Assembly (NCBI GenBank): GCA_018697195.1
Contig: CM031878.1
Span: 4,390,010-4,454,009, forward strand
DNA length: 64,000 bases
Source: Certhia americana
Lineage: Eukaryota > Chordata > Aves > Passeriformes > Certhiidae
Direction of reading: 5' to 3'
Shown: positions 46,310-57,628 of the stretch, piece after piece
Layout of the letters: each line of letters begins with the position of its first letter
Position numbering within the stretch: the first letter of the stretch is position 1
Made by a program: the position numbers and the translations under genes
The notes under the pieces: generated by a model
Told to the model about the DNA's origin: nothing
The model's database searches: none
What the model saw: only the letters and a program-made list of their open reading frames with translations

Positions 46310-47030
46310 AAAGAAAAAATAAAAAATACATCATTCATGAATAAAACATTTTTGCTCTAAGCTGCCATATATGAAAGTTGGTCTAAGAGCCTATATCCTC
46401 TTTTATTGGAAAAGGGAAATACATTGTATATTTATATATTTATGGGCTGGTCTGTGTTGGGAAGTTTTGTGGTTTTGTATGCATATGAACATATATATGT
46501 ATATGTATATATGGTAATATGGCAAGGTGCGTATGCATCTATTTTGTACCCCATTACAATACATATACACACCCCAAGGTGTTGAAAAAAGACTTTGTGA
46601 TAATAAGAAATATATGCTTTCTTTCTGATAAGCCTTCCAAAGCCTGCCCTATTCTGCTCCATTTGACTTATCCTGGATGACACCTTCTGTAAATGCCACT
46701 TTCCTTTGCCCCTTTTCTTTATCCATCAGCTTTATTGGGTGCTCATAATCCAGTCTGCTAAAGCCCCATTCCTCTTCTAATCTGTGGCAGAGTGGCTCCT
46801 GTCCAAATGTCACCTTAGAACAGTTGACATGATTGAGCATCCAGGCAGCAGTCAATGTGCTGCCACAGATGATGTGAGGAAATGTTAGCTTGATAGATAA
46901 TAGTTTTATTTTTGGTCTTCTTAATCACTCTGCACCTGGTAGGAGCTTGATATGAACAGATAAGTAGTATCAAGAGACAGATAGAAGTTGATGGAGAACA
47001 TTTTAACATTCACATTTTATGTGTGAATGC
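46308..47030. other. Unique AT-rich DNA, no gene seen
   Basis: The stretch includes a small TATA/TATG patch at about 46485-46512. The frames 46432-46683 and 46649-46855 on the minus strand lack domains. Confidence 0.5.
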
Positions 47031-47032
47031 AT

Positions 47033-47071
<39 letters not shown>

Positions 47072-47074
47072 TTT
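47031..47074. repeat. (TTTA)n microsatellite
   Basis: About eleven perfect ATTT units, ending ATTTGTCTATTTAG. Confidence 0.95.
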
Positions 47075-48357
47075 GTCTATTTAGAATATTTGGGTTCAAA
47101 GATTTTTCTGGGAAGTTTTATGAAGTTTTCTTTTTGTTCTTGCTCTTTCTTCATCATACTAAAGTTAATTTCCCATTGGCAAATTTGGACTGGAGTTTTA
47201 TAGTTTATAGAAACAAAAATTAAAGAGATGTCCAACAAACATAATTTCAGTTGATTTGAGGGAACTCATTCTTCTAAAAGCAGCTTTAAAAAATTGAGTT
47301 TTTACTGAGAGCTCAGCCTTTGACCTTAGACTCTGTCCTCTTTAGTGTTGAGAGGTAAATTACATTTGCTAACTTCATCTATGACTCGACACAAGTAACT
47401 TCATAAATGCTCCATAATTGTGCTGTGATTATATGGTTATTGCTGCACATTGTCAACAAAATGATCACCCTGAGGCCCCATAACTCCAGTGTCTGGCATA
47501 TGGTAATTAGCTAAGAAAGAACTAGTATCTAAGCAGCTCTGGAGGAACTCTTTCAGCATGCACACAGGGAAATTAGCATGTTGAATGGGCATGTCCAAAG
47601 AGAGCAATAGTGGAGACTGGAGCAGGAAAAAAAAATATTTTGGAAAACATTTTGAAAAATGTACAACACAAACTTAATGGAGGACTAAAGGAATTGCAAA
47701 GAAAGAGAAAGCAAGCTAAGTAATGTCATAGTCCACCGCCTCGCAGAAAAAGTTTCTGCACTATGTTTGGCCCTTGTTGTCAAAAACAAGGCCAAGGAGA
47801 ACTTTGTCCTAGTAAGAGTTGTCTGGCTTTCATTTTTTGCATTAGTAGTTGTTGCAGATGCAGTCAGGTCTGAAGTGGAGATCAAAAATTTTAAGAGAGC
47901 TCTGAGGAAAACACTTTATGATATCTACTGCATATTTTCCAATCTATTTGGGAATATCTGATCTGTCCAGCCAGTGGACTAACTGACCACAGTGTCCTGC
48001 TTTTTAAGCCCAAGACCATGAGTGTTCTGTGTCTTGGCAATACTTCCCTCTTGTATCTCTAATGTAGGCTGAGTACTGCAGTCCTCTATGATGACAGTAA
48101 AAAGGGTTTTTTGTGCAGCTTAGATTTCATGGTTGGGAAGGCAAATGTGACACGTACCATATGACATGTACCAGGCTTTCAGTACAGCAGGGTTTGTTTT
48201 GCTCTGCCTGAAGGGAAGTTAACCTTACAGACAAGGAACAGAATTGGGACATGGGATTTTTTGTATTATTCTTTGAGGATTTTGCTCCCCCTGTTGCACG
48301 TTGAGCCTTACCTTGAATCCTTGGCTCAGTTCTACTCAAAAGTAGACTGACATTGAG
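47075..48357. other. Unique AT-rich DNA, no gene seen; possible conserved element
   Basis: No gene or repeat family is recognised. The 47380-47560 part is complex, low in simple repeats and has ATTA/TAATTA words, so it might be a conserved noncoding element, but this cannot be tested here. Confidence 0.35.
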
Positions 48358-48788
48358 ATGCTGGAGTGTGTCCCAAGAAAGGTAACAGTGCTGGGGAAGG
48401 CTCTGGAGCACAATCTTGATGAGCAGAGCTAAGGCAGCTGGAGGGGCTCAGCCTGGAGAAAAAGAGGTTCAGGGGGCCTCTCACTCTGCAGTGAGATGGG
48501 GGTTGCTTTTTTCTCCCAAGTGACAAGAGACCAAAAAAGAGCAAAAAGCCTCATGTGCACCAGCAGAGGTTTAGACTGGATATTAGGAAAGGACTCTACA
48601 CTCAGGGGCTGACACTGGAACAGGCTGTCCAGGGAAGTGCTGGAATAAACCAGCTTGGAAGCTTTTGGAAGGCACTGGTAGATGTGGTACTTGGGGATAT
48701 GGTTTAGTGAACATGGTGGTGCTGTGTTAATGCTTTGGCTCAAGGGTCGTGAAAATCATTTCCAGCCTCAGTGTTTCTAGGATTCTAA
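48358..48788 (+). mobile_element. CR1 LINE 3' fragment
   Basis: In order: 'atgctggagtgtgtcc', 'aaggctctggagcacaat', 'cagctggaggggctcagcct', 'ggagaaaaagaggttcaggg', 'agactggatattaggaaag', 'ctggaacaggctgtccaggg', 'aagtgctgga', and a terminal 'agtgtttctaggattcta'. It is diverged but continuous over about 430 bases, in plus orientation, and codes for nothing. Confidence 0.92.
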
Positions 48789-49242
48789 TCTCATCCTTGT
48801 TAACCTCAGAAGCAGTTTCCAGGGTTTGATTTTTTTTTTTTTCTTTCCTCAGAGTGTTTGACTGAACAAGGGTGCAGAAGTTGGAAGTTGAAAAGCACTG
48901 TTGTTGTACCTTACTCTAAAAAAAGAGGCTGGTATTTTGCAAAGACAGAACAGGCTCTATTCCTAGGGCAGCCATATCTGTCTTTAAACAAGTTATATAT
49001 CTGGAGGAATTCTGCTCAAATTTTTCTTTTCTCTTTCTATCACTCTGCTTGGCCTGCTGGCTATATTTCTCAGAATTCAATCTCATTACATATAAAATCC
49101 TTATATATAAAATGAGTCTATATGAGTCTAAGCTTTATACTCATAATAGTTCTGAGTATTTCTTACCTGCCTTACTTACCACTGCTAGCACATTTTCTTG
49201 GTTTAATTATAAGTGATTTGGACTAAATCATGGGAAAGATTT
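48789..49242. other. Unique DNA, no gene seen
   Basis: No feature is recognised, apart from a short tandem of TATGAGTCTA at about 49110-49130. Confidence 0.5.
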
Positions 49243-49310
49243 TTGCATTACAAGGACCTGAACTCAGGTCTGCAACACCCCAGACTTCTGCCCTAAGCAC
49301 TGACTCATCC
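49243..49310 (-). mobile_element. Possible ancient tRNA-type SINE remnant
   Basis: 'ggacctgaactcaggtctgc' followed by 'ccagacttctgccctaagc' and 'actgact' resembles the antisense of a tRNA-derived SINE head (a decayed B-box like GGTTCGAATCC within '...aacccaggtct...'). It is short and diverged, and the family is not assigned. Confidence 0.3.
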
Positions 49311-50337
49311 TTCCTCCCACACATTATCCCTTAGCCCTTGCTGCTTTTGGCATGGCTGGTTCCTGTCCTTATGCCAAGGGAAGAGGGCACACAGAGGAGA
49401 GACAAGGGTAGCAGACCCATGACACTCAAAAACATTCTTGCAGTGAGGGGTATTTACAGTTTCTCCTTTCAGGCAGGTTTTTAGTTGTTTTTCCTTCCCT
49501 CATTAGCACAAAGCAGCTGGAGTTGAGGCCTTGGCTTGACCCCAAAGTATGGTCTGTGTGAGACAATGGCCAGGAATGAACTGCTCGACTGCACACTGCA
49601 GTGAGTGGTTACCTGGTTGTTGTACATTTCTGTTCACCCGTTATTCAAATGACTTGAAACTAAACTTTGAGTGAATTAACTACTCCCAGGCTATGCAAGT
49701 TGCATCACCAAATTCAGCAAATTCTCCTAAATAAAAAATTTTAAAAAATTAAAAAATGGTAAATTGAGAATATCAATCAAGATGGTAACTTGCACAAGAT
49801 AAAATACTTAAAGCTAAATTCATCCCTGTAATGTATCCAGTGACTTCTTCATAGACCTGATGCAAAGATAAATTGGTCTGGAATGTATATATTGAATATC
49901 TAATTCAAATACAACCTGCCATAAGTGCATGTCCTGCAGGTAAAATGTAATTATTCTAATCATGCTGCAATTACTGTACATCTACAGAGTAAATTACCTG
50001 ATTATTTGCATTCTGTGCTATAAAATGTTCTAATTCAGTCTTCAAACCTATGAAAACCAGTTTCCTTTGCATACGAACTCCAAATATTTTGGTTAGCAGG
50101 CATGCTAACCAAAGACACAGTTCCGCGGTACTGAAACATCTTTTGCGCCTTATCCACATCTTGGTGTCTGCTTCCACTCACCTGAAGATGGCTATGATTT
50201 ATTTGACAGATACAGAAAGATATCCACAGCATTTACCTCAGCAATGGGCAGCAGTGGTGCTGCTGCTAAGGTGCCTGTATGGCCAGGAAGGCTGCAGCAC
50301 ATTGGTGATTGATTATTGTGGGTGCAGCAGCTCAGTG
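49311..50337. other. Unique DNA, no gene seen
   Basis: No gene or repeat family is recognised. The plus-strand frame 50050-50481 (143 codons) starts here and runs into the shared 42-bp block and the CR1 region. No domain is recognised. Confidence 0.45.
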
Positions 50338-50379
50338 CTGGGAGATGCTAACTCCCTTTCATCATGTAGATGGCTGAAA
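50338..50379. repeat. 42-bp dispersed direct repeat, left copy
   Basis: A block starting CTGGGAGATGCTAACTCC and ending AGATGGCTGAAA recurs at 52780-52821 with one difference (T here, C there) in the same orientation. The flanks are unrelated. Confidence 0.92.
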
Positions 50380-50519
50380 AAGGCACATGAGAAAATGGAA
50401 TGGCACCACAGCAGAAGGGATAAAGACACCAGGGAGGGAGAAAATTTATGTGAGACAAAATGGGAGGCCCTCTGGGAGTAGGGCAGAACCAGCAGGAATG
50501 TAGCCCTTATAGCACTCAT

Positions 50520-50800
50520 CCTGAAGGTGAAGGGTGCTTATATAAAGGGGTACAAAATCTTTCAGCACTTTCTGTTGTGCTAAGAAAAGGGGTAATAGTT
50601 TCTTACCACGTTAGTGGTGAAACACTGGAACAGGTTGCCCAGAAAAGTGGTGGATGCCCCATATCTGCAAACAGTCAAGGTCAGCCTAGTCAGGGTTTTG
50701 AAGAAACTGATCTAATGGAATATATCTCTGGTCACAGCAAAGGGCTTGGAGTAGATGACTGAAAGGTCCCTTCCAACGCAAACAGTTTTATGATTCTATC
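50520..50800 (+). mobile_element. CR1 LINE 3' fragment
   Basis: 'cactggaacaggttgcccag', 'aaaagtggtggatgcccc', 'tcaaggtcagcc', 'aaaggtcccttccaacgcaa', 'ttttatgattctatc' are the CR1 3' blocks in order. The 5' side before about 50600 is too diverged to place exactly. The tail abuts an oppositely oriented CR1 end. Confidence 0.88.
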
Positions 50801-50860
50801 ATAGAAAAGACCTCTGGAGATCATCGCTTCTAACCTTCTCCTTAAAACCAACACAAGGTG
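50796..50860 (-). mobile_element. CR1 3'-end fragment, convergent with its neighbour
   Basis: 'atcatagaaaagacctctgg' and 'agatcatcgcttctaacctt' form the antisense CR1 end, with the usual doubled tail unit partly lost. Placed tail to tail with 50520-50800. Confidence 0.8.
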
Positions 50861-51244
50861 AAGTCAGACACATTTTGTCTAAATAAATTTTGTCTAAATA
50901 AGTGCTAAAAATATGCAGAAATGATGATTTCATAAACTTTATAGCTGAACCTCACAAAGAAGAATATTTCTCCATGACCCTTCACTGTGCTTTCTACAAT
51001 TGGTGAGAAGTATTGGCTCTTTGATCTTTCAAACCGTCCCTAAGGTAGACGGGGCAAAAATTAGGGAGTACAGAATTAGATAGTGTAAAAGTACACAGGA
51101 GGGTGGTGTTGGCAGAGACAACAATTTTAAAACAAAAAAATTTCCTGGATTCCCTGTTCATAGGTAATGTCAAGATACAGTACACACATACACATGTATC
51201 TACAAATAATGCCATAGTCTGGAAGATGCATTATTTGGTGAAGA
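50861..51244. other. Unique DNA, no gene seen
   Basis: The stretch contains a 16-bp tandem pair ATTTTGTCTAAATAAA-type at about 50873-50901. No gene is supported. Confidence 0.5.
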
Positions 51245-51310
51245 GGCTCCAAAGTCTCATTTCTGCTCTGCCACTGACTTCTCTGCATAACAGGAGTACT
51301 GAGGGAAACT
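51245..51310 (+). mobile_element. Possible MIR-type SINE remnant
   Basis: 'tttctgctctgccactgact' resembles the conserved MIR block '...ctctgccactgactagctg...'. The remainder decays quickly. Chance cannot be excluded. Confidence 0.3.
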
Positions 51311-51483
51311 TTCTAAGTAAGCTGCTTTGAGATATTATAATAAGAAGAACTAGGTAAGAATAAGGTCATGTAGTAATTATTGTCATTACATACTATTATA
51401 TGTTATGTATCACACACATAAAATAATACATTCCTCTGGAATCTATCACCTGAGGTCAATAAATTCCTCCTTTTCCTCCTTCC

Positions 51484-51529
<46 letters not shown>

Positions 51530-52249
51530 CTCAGACTGGAGCTAAATGATCAGTTTTTATTGAGCAGGTATCATGGATTCCCTTCACTCACCTCTTTCTC
51601 TCTGTCTGGGAAACTCTCTGAGGCTTTGTTTTCTCCACTCCACAGCAAAGGCAATTCAATTAAGACATCAAGCCAGCCTGAAACTGAGGTCTCTAAGGTG
51701 CACTGGAGACAATCTTCTAAGATGGCCAGTCCTGGAGAAATGAATGTCTTTCTTATTAATTTGGGAACACAATGGTTCTTCCTGAACCTTTGGACCCTGC
51801 TTTTTTATTGATCAAAGTATGTAGGCATTTTTCCTTGGATAGATATTTGAAGATGAACGCTGTTTCCTAAGGCTGAGTTATTTTCATTGGGAAGATGATG
51901 CACACTGTAAATTAATAATCAAAATTTTAATTCACAAACTAAAATACAATTAGAGTTTTTACATTTAATATGAAATATGAACTATGTTTGTTTGTCCCAT
52001 GGGCTATGCTTAAAAATTAAATTGAATGCCCTATTCAAAGATTTTTTGGGTTTTGGTTTGTTTTTTTTTTTTTTAATATTTTAAATTCTGGTCATCACTA
52101 TCACTGATGAAATTCTAGAGATTTCTGAAGTAATTCATGCCCCACAAGGAGAACTTTGATACCAAATTATAGAGAGTTCTGGTGATGTTAGTACTAAAAG
52201 AAGTTTTACATTATATTTTGTAAAATAAAATATCCTTACAGTTTCAGTA

Positions 52250-52251
<2 letters not shown>
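51311..52251. other. Unique AT-rich DNA with a 40-T run
   Basis: A T-run of 40 lies at 51486-51525, and a shorter T-run at about 52060-52074. No gene or repeat family is recognised. The frame 51560-51811 has no domain. Confidence 0.55.

Positions 52252-52308
<57 letters not shown>
52252..52308. repeat. (AT)n microsatellite plus T-run
   Basis: About 21 AT units run straight into a T-run of about 15. This is the same arrangement as at 7213-7278, where TA units precede a T-run. Confidence 0.95.
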
Positions 52309-52779
52309 GTGTTTATGTTTCCTTGGTGTCTACCTATGTCTGTGCTATTGTTTATTTTACATTTATTGGGTGAAATTTCAGGGTAAATGATGTAGCCATT
52401 GGAATTAAAAAGATAAGAGAAGAAAAATTAAGCTATTCTTGTCCATACTAAAAAAAATTAAATAAAAAACAACAGTAAAATAATGTAAATTTATTGCATT
52501 TATATTTGGGAAGCTCTGGACTATTTTGTTTTATAACATAATGCTACATTTAGCAGTATAACTGTGATTGTGCCATGGTTCCACTCTTCATATTCCACCA
52601 AAGCTGATTGAGGCACAGGCATTTCATTTCCCACATGGTCAATACACACTGACAAAAATTCTTAGCAATTATTTTCTGAAGTTTTTGTCTGCTCTCTGCA
52701 TATTCCCTCCCCTACTACCCCCCCTTTCCTGCTGTCTGCTGCATCAATTTCTGAAGATTTTCATATTAGGCCTGCAAGA
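52309..52779. other. Unique AT-rich DNA, no gene seen
   Basis: No feature is recognised. Confidence 0.5.
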
Positions 52780-52821
52780 CTGGGAGATGCTAACTCCCTT
52801 TCATCATGCAGATGGCTGAAA
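52780..52821. repeat. 42-bp dispersed direct repeat, right copy
   Basis: Second copy of 50338-50379, with 41 of 42 positions identical and the same orientation, 2442 bases away. Confidence 0.92.
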
Positions 52822-53836
52822 GTTCTCCTTAAGCAGTTGTTCTCCTTGGTCCTCTGTATAATTTCTGGTAGGTCCAAAATCAAGGAAAAAATCTAACATG
52901 ACAAAATGTTTGTGAAATGAAAAGACTTGTCATATAGGAATCCCTTGAAGGGAAAGAATAGCCAGTTTATAAATCCATTTTCTTTGCTTTTAACATTGCT
53001 ACAAAAAGTTTCATATGCATATTGCCATGTATAAGATGAGGTAAATGTTTATAGTGGACCAAGAGAAGTGTGTACATAACACATTATGTTATACACATAA
53101 CTTTTCAAGACATAGAAAAGATCCTAAAGGAAGGAAAGATTTTTTTTTGTCTTAACAATCATATTTATATTGAAGGTAATATTTAAAATATTTGAAGGTA
53201 AACCCCTGAAGCTGAAGTCGAATAGTTCTTTGGCAGACCATCCCATTATTATGCCTATGTTGCTCAAAAGTTTCAGAAAATGTGGAGTATGTAAAACACA
53301 TACATTTCATAATGAAGTAGACATCTAGAAACATTTTGGATGAATTGAAGTGATATGGAACTAAGTGCAAGTATTGCACAAAATCAGAATTAATCCCAAC
53401 AAATATCTACCCATGTTATCTAACAACATATTACACCTGGTTTTGAACATGACATGTAGAAAAATGAGACCTATCTCTTAAGTTTGCTATTTTATGATTC
53501 TTTAATTTGATGACTGAACAGTTTTCCAGCTCTCAGATGAAAATGTGACTTTTCATAGATGTGAAAAAGGCTAAGCAAAACCTTTAACTGGTGCTTGGTC
53601 CTTCCTTTTCCCCCATATTTTAGTTAATGTTTGTGTCTATAATGTAGTGATGGGAGGAGTTATTATAAATCTTCCCACACCCCTCTTTTCAAGCTGATTC
53701 ACAATTCATATCCATTTGCTTCTAATGAGATGATTAGAGTGGAATCAGATCAGATTTAATCTGCAGTTAAACTGTGAAGGCATTTTTCCCCCACAATGAG
53801 GTTGTAAAACCACCATCAAGCTTAAACTCTTATATG

Positions 53837-53869
<33 letters not shown>

Positions 53870-55233
53870 TTCAATATTTCACAACTGCAAAACAAGCCAT
53901 CTATTTGAAAATGGTAAATGTTGACATCTGGTTTGCAGCTACTTCCAAGCTACATAAATTGAACTAGAACTGTGTTACTATATGATTCAGAGATATGTTC
54001 AAATATGAGTTGTACTTCTTTGAGTTTCTCTTGAAATATTACTGAAATTTCAGAGATCCCAGATTTGGCAATTGAAGACTTTTTTTCAATATTAGATATA
54101 AATTAACTTTTATAATCCTGCCAAAGTAACTAAAAGTCATGATCCTTTTGTGTCTGGTAGCTGGCAAATCTCTGCTAGTATTAGCTCCCTTTTTGTGAAT
54201 GCACAACATGCTAAATTTTAGATGATCATACCTCTCCATTTATTTAATTTGGTTTAGTCACATGATTAGGTCAAGTAGTCTGTTTTAAGAGCCCCATTAC
54301 TGATCATATCTTGCTTCCATTTTCTCTGTACTAACCAAAGGGCTCATGCCAGGCTTGCACAACTGAGTCACACCAGCTCTTGCTGACTGTGAAACCTCAT
54401 CAGGAACAGAGCAGATATAGCTCCCTGATTTGACATCACTTTACCAATGATATCAAATGGTGAAGGCCTTTGCCTTCAGAACTAGACTTTAATCCATAAC
54501 TTGCTAATGAAATACCCAGGAATTATTGCAATGGTAATAATACAGAGGCACACATGTTGTTGTTAAAGTCTGTGTGAGCTGTAGGGAATCATGTATCTGT
54601 CATACTTTATGGACACAGGTTATTATAGCCAAAAGTTCATGAAGGGAGGGTGTATATCAAAACCCAGAGCCTTTCAAAGCAAGAGACACATTGTCCCATC
54701 ATTCTAAAGTGAGTCTCGCACTCACAGCATGACACACTAATAGCTTTAAAAGTACAATGACTATATTGTTCAGATGACTCATAAAAACTTGGCCATCAAG
54801 CCACAATCACTTGAGTCCATGTGAATCCTCCATAGTGTAAAATGCCAGTCTATGAGTCCTTGCCAGAAAAACTGATTGCAAGGTCATAGCTTTAGAAACA
54901 AGGTCTTCCCAAACCAATGCCTAATCAAATAACCCAAAGTATCTATATTTAATTCTATCCTTTTTTGCAGTATTTCTATCCTATTATATTTAGAGGAATA
55001 CAGAACTTGTATACTGTACAGCCTGCTTATCTATAGCTTAGCCAGTGAAATATTATTAGTTTTCATATCTATAACTTTTATTGTTTTATCTTTGACAAAC
55101 TCTGAAATAGTACACTAGTGACATTTTTTAAAATTAGCCTTCTGCTTTTAAAGACCACTCATCATTTCTATCTATCATTGTTCTGGAAATGTCACATTGA
55201 TTTTATCCTCTTTGCAAAAAATGGTAACATCCA
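52822..55233. other. Unique AT-rich DNA, no gene seen
   Basis: The stretch includes a T-run at about 53840-53866. No gene, RNA or repeat family is recognised over 2.4 kb. Confidence 0.5.
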
Positions 55234-55269
55234 AACACACACACATACACACCACCCCCCCCCCCCCCC
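55234..55269. repeat. (CA)n followed by poly-C (15 nt)
   Basis: A short CA microsatellite runs into an uninterrupted C-run at 55255-55269. C-runs of this kind often stop sequencing and assembly. Confidence 0.93.
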
Positions 55270-55311
55270 GACAAGAATCTGGCACTTCAAAATCAGCTGC
55301 TACTCTTAGAA
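55270..55311. repeat. 41-bp segment repeated across the gap, left copy
   Basis: It follows the C-run directly, begins GACAAGAATCTGGCAC and ends CTCTTAGA, and runs into the N gap. The same segment, with a few differences in its first ten bases and one near the end, follows a C-run on the other side of the gap. Confidence 0.95.
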
Positions 55312-55411
55312 NNNNNNNNNNNNNNNNNNNNNNNNNNNNNNNNNNNNNNNNNNNNNNNNNNNNNNNNNNNNNNNNNNNNNNNNNNNNNNNNNNNNNNNNN
55401 NNNNNNNNNNN
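55312..55411. other. Assembly gap (100 N)
   Basis: Exactly 100 N's, the conventional placeholder for a gap of unknown size. Both edges carry the same order, poly-C then the 41-bp segment, so the true gap size may be zero or negative. Confidence 0.98.
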
Positions 55412-55462
55412 CCCCCCCCAGACAATAGTCTGGCACTTCAAAATCAGCTGCTACTCTTGGAT
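55412..55462. repeat. Poly-C and 41-bp segment, right copy
   Basis: Eight C's (55412-55419), then from 55421 GACAATAGTCTGGCAC through CTCTTGGA, matching the left copy at nearly all positions. Confidence 0.95.
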
Positions 55463-57582
55463 AGAACAAAAATAAACAAAAGAATCATTTTCATGAAGGA
55501 CGGGGAGAGAAAATAAGAGCGTAAGAGTGATACAGAAAAAAAATCTTTCTTTCTGACAATACTGACAATAATGAAAATAGCAGGAATCGTAACTAGTTTT
55601 TCCTGTCCCAGTAGTGTATACAAATAGTAATCATGTTGCTGATCAATGAAAATGCTTTCAAACATGTCTTAAGAATATTAGTTAAAAATCCTTCTAAATA
55701 TGAACTTACACACTGAAAAAGAAAAAAACAAAAAAAAAAAAAAAAAAAAAATCAGTCTCAATATCTCCTTCTCCCAGACCCAACAATATGTTCAAGTAAC
55801 AGAGACCTTAACTGAAATTCTGGCCTTGCCAGATCAGGCAGGGCTTTTGCCAATTACCTCACCATCTTCAGCAGTTAATACACAATGTCAGGAGGGGTGT
55901 GTTGTACCCCTGGTGAATACAGGGCAGAACCAAACATCTCTCCAGAATCTTGACTTGTCCCAAACCAAATCCCTTCCAATTGAAATTATTACAAGATTAA
56001 TTTTGTTGGCATTGAATGGTGGATCAAGTTGCCTTTGGTACCCGTATCCACATCCAGGCGGGCAGAGGAAAAGGGAAATTGGTGGATGGGGCATGAAAAT
56101 AAACAGGTAGAAAAAGAATGGGATGATAATGACAGATGTGTCTACAGGGTTTCAAAATTTAAGAAGACAAAGATAAGTTAAGAAAAAAAAATCCTAAATA
56201 AATGCTCTCTTAGGCCACATGGAATGGTTTGGAGATATTTATTAATCTTCCCAACCATTTATTTAGGATTATGTATGTTTTGTTCCGTTGGTCTTTTTTT
56301 AACTTGAATATTTAAAAAAATATTATGTCAATGCAGAGCATAATCCATATAGTTTTTACTGTTCTGTAGGGCTTTTTAAATCCTTTTGATAAACACTGCC
56401 CTGTCATTTCCTCTAGAGCTAGATTTAGAGCTAGATTTAGCATTGGCTTCTGCCTTGCCATGACCACCGACTTGATTGCAAAGAAATCATAAAAACATGT
56501 CCTGAATCTCTGCTTCACCAGGTCCAATGAAGAATGTTTTCCAGTGGACTAATGCCTTCAAGATGATTGAATTTGGAAATTAAATTAGAATGAATCTGCT
56601 GCCCATATGCTACCAACATGTGCCTTCAAGTCCTATCTCCTTCTCCAAGACATGAAAAGGCTTCCCCTTGTCCCCAAAAGAACCCAACCACGACTTTCCT
56701 CAATGTCTTCTTGTCCCCTCCCACTATAGCACAGCATTCACCATGAAAATTTGTCCCTTCAGCAAAAGAATATAATTTCTCCATATTAATTTGTGCACAA
56801 ACAGTCCCTAATTTCCTTCTTCTTGTTGACCAGGTTAAGAGCAGCATTAGTTTCTTTGGTTTTATAAATTTAAAAAGCCCAAACACTTTTTTTGGGAAGA
56901 AGAGGAAGATGAAACAGTTAAACATCCAGATAATATGATCAAATATGCTTTCTTTTTCCAGCAAACTTGGGAACAGTTTCTACTCCACCATAAATATGAT
57001 TTCAATTTAGCATTTCATCCTTACTCAGCAAAGCATGTTAACACCCTCTAAATTTTAAGCAAGTGCTTAAATCCTATTCCAGTGGCACTTAATCAGGCAC
57101 TAAAGTTAAGTATGTGTTTAAATGCTTTGATGACTTGAAGCCTAAACAATGAGCAAAGTAATGACTTACTGAGATTTCGATGTGCCAGGAAATAGTGCTT
57201 ATTGAAGAAAGGACACTGATATACCTCAAGCCATTTCATGGTGAAAGAAAGGATTTTGGATTCTTTGCATAGTTTTCTACAGTCTTTCACCTTCATTAAA
57301 ACAAAATAACACAAAGAAAGGAAAAATATCTTTGAGAAATATTCAGAGCTATAAATAAATAATGAGTCATACAGTGTTTCAACCTATAATCCCAGTTTAT
57401 GAAGGTAGTAGAGATTGTGGTAGAAATGTGTTTGTCTGTATTGTACATGAACAATAAGACCATGTCATGAACAATGAGCCTATAAAACAGGATCATAACA
57501 GGTACATGCTATTAAGATTAGGATATAACACTGCATTTTTTATTTTTTTTTTCTTAGATTGAACACTACCTATATAACAAAG
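55463..57582. other. Unique AT-rich DNA, no gene seen
   Basis: The stretch includes an A-run at about 55726-55751. No gene is supported: the frames at 55700-56110 and 56626-56964 start in or cross homopolymers or lack domains. A small tandem 'agctagattt' pair lies at about 56416-56440. Confidence 0.5.
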
Positions 57583-57628
57583 AGATGTTTTATCTCCTTC
57601 ATGATGGAAGGAAGGAGATAAAACATCT
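57583..57628. repeat. Perfect 18-bp inverted repeat, 10-nt loop
   Basis: Left arm AGATGTTTTATCTCCTTC (57583-57600), loop 57601-57610, right arm GAAGGAGATAAAACATCT (57611-57628), with all 18 positions complementary. The flanks do not continue the pairing, so it is too short for a typical precursor microRNA. Its origin is unknown; a fold-back template-switch mutation or a small mobile-element remnant are possible. Confidence 0.97.

Noticed and set aside
50050..50481. Plus-strand open frame of 143 codons
   Set aside because: Runs through the dispersed 42-bp repeat toward a CR1 fragment; no domain recognised.
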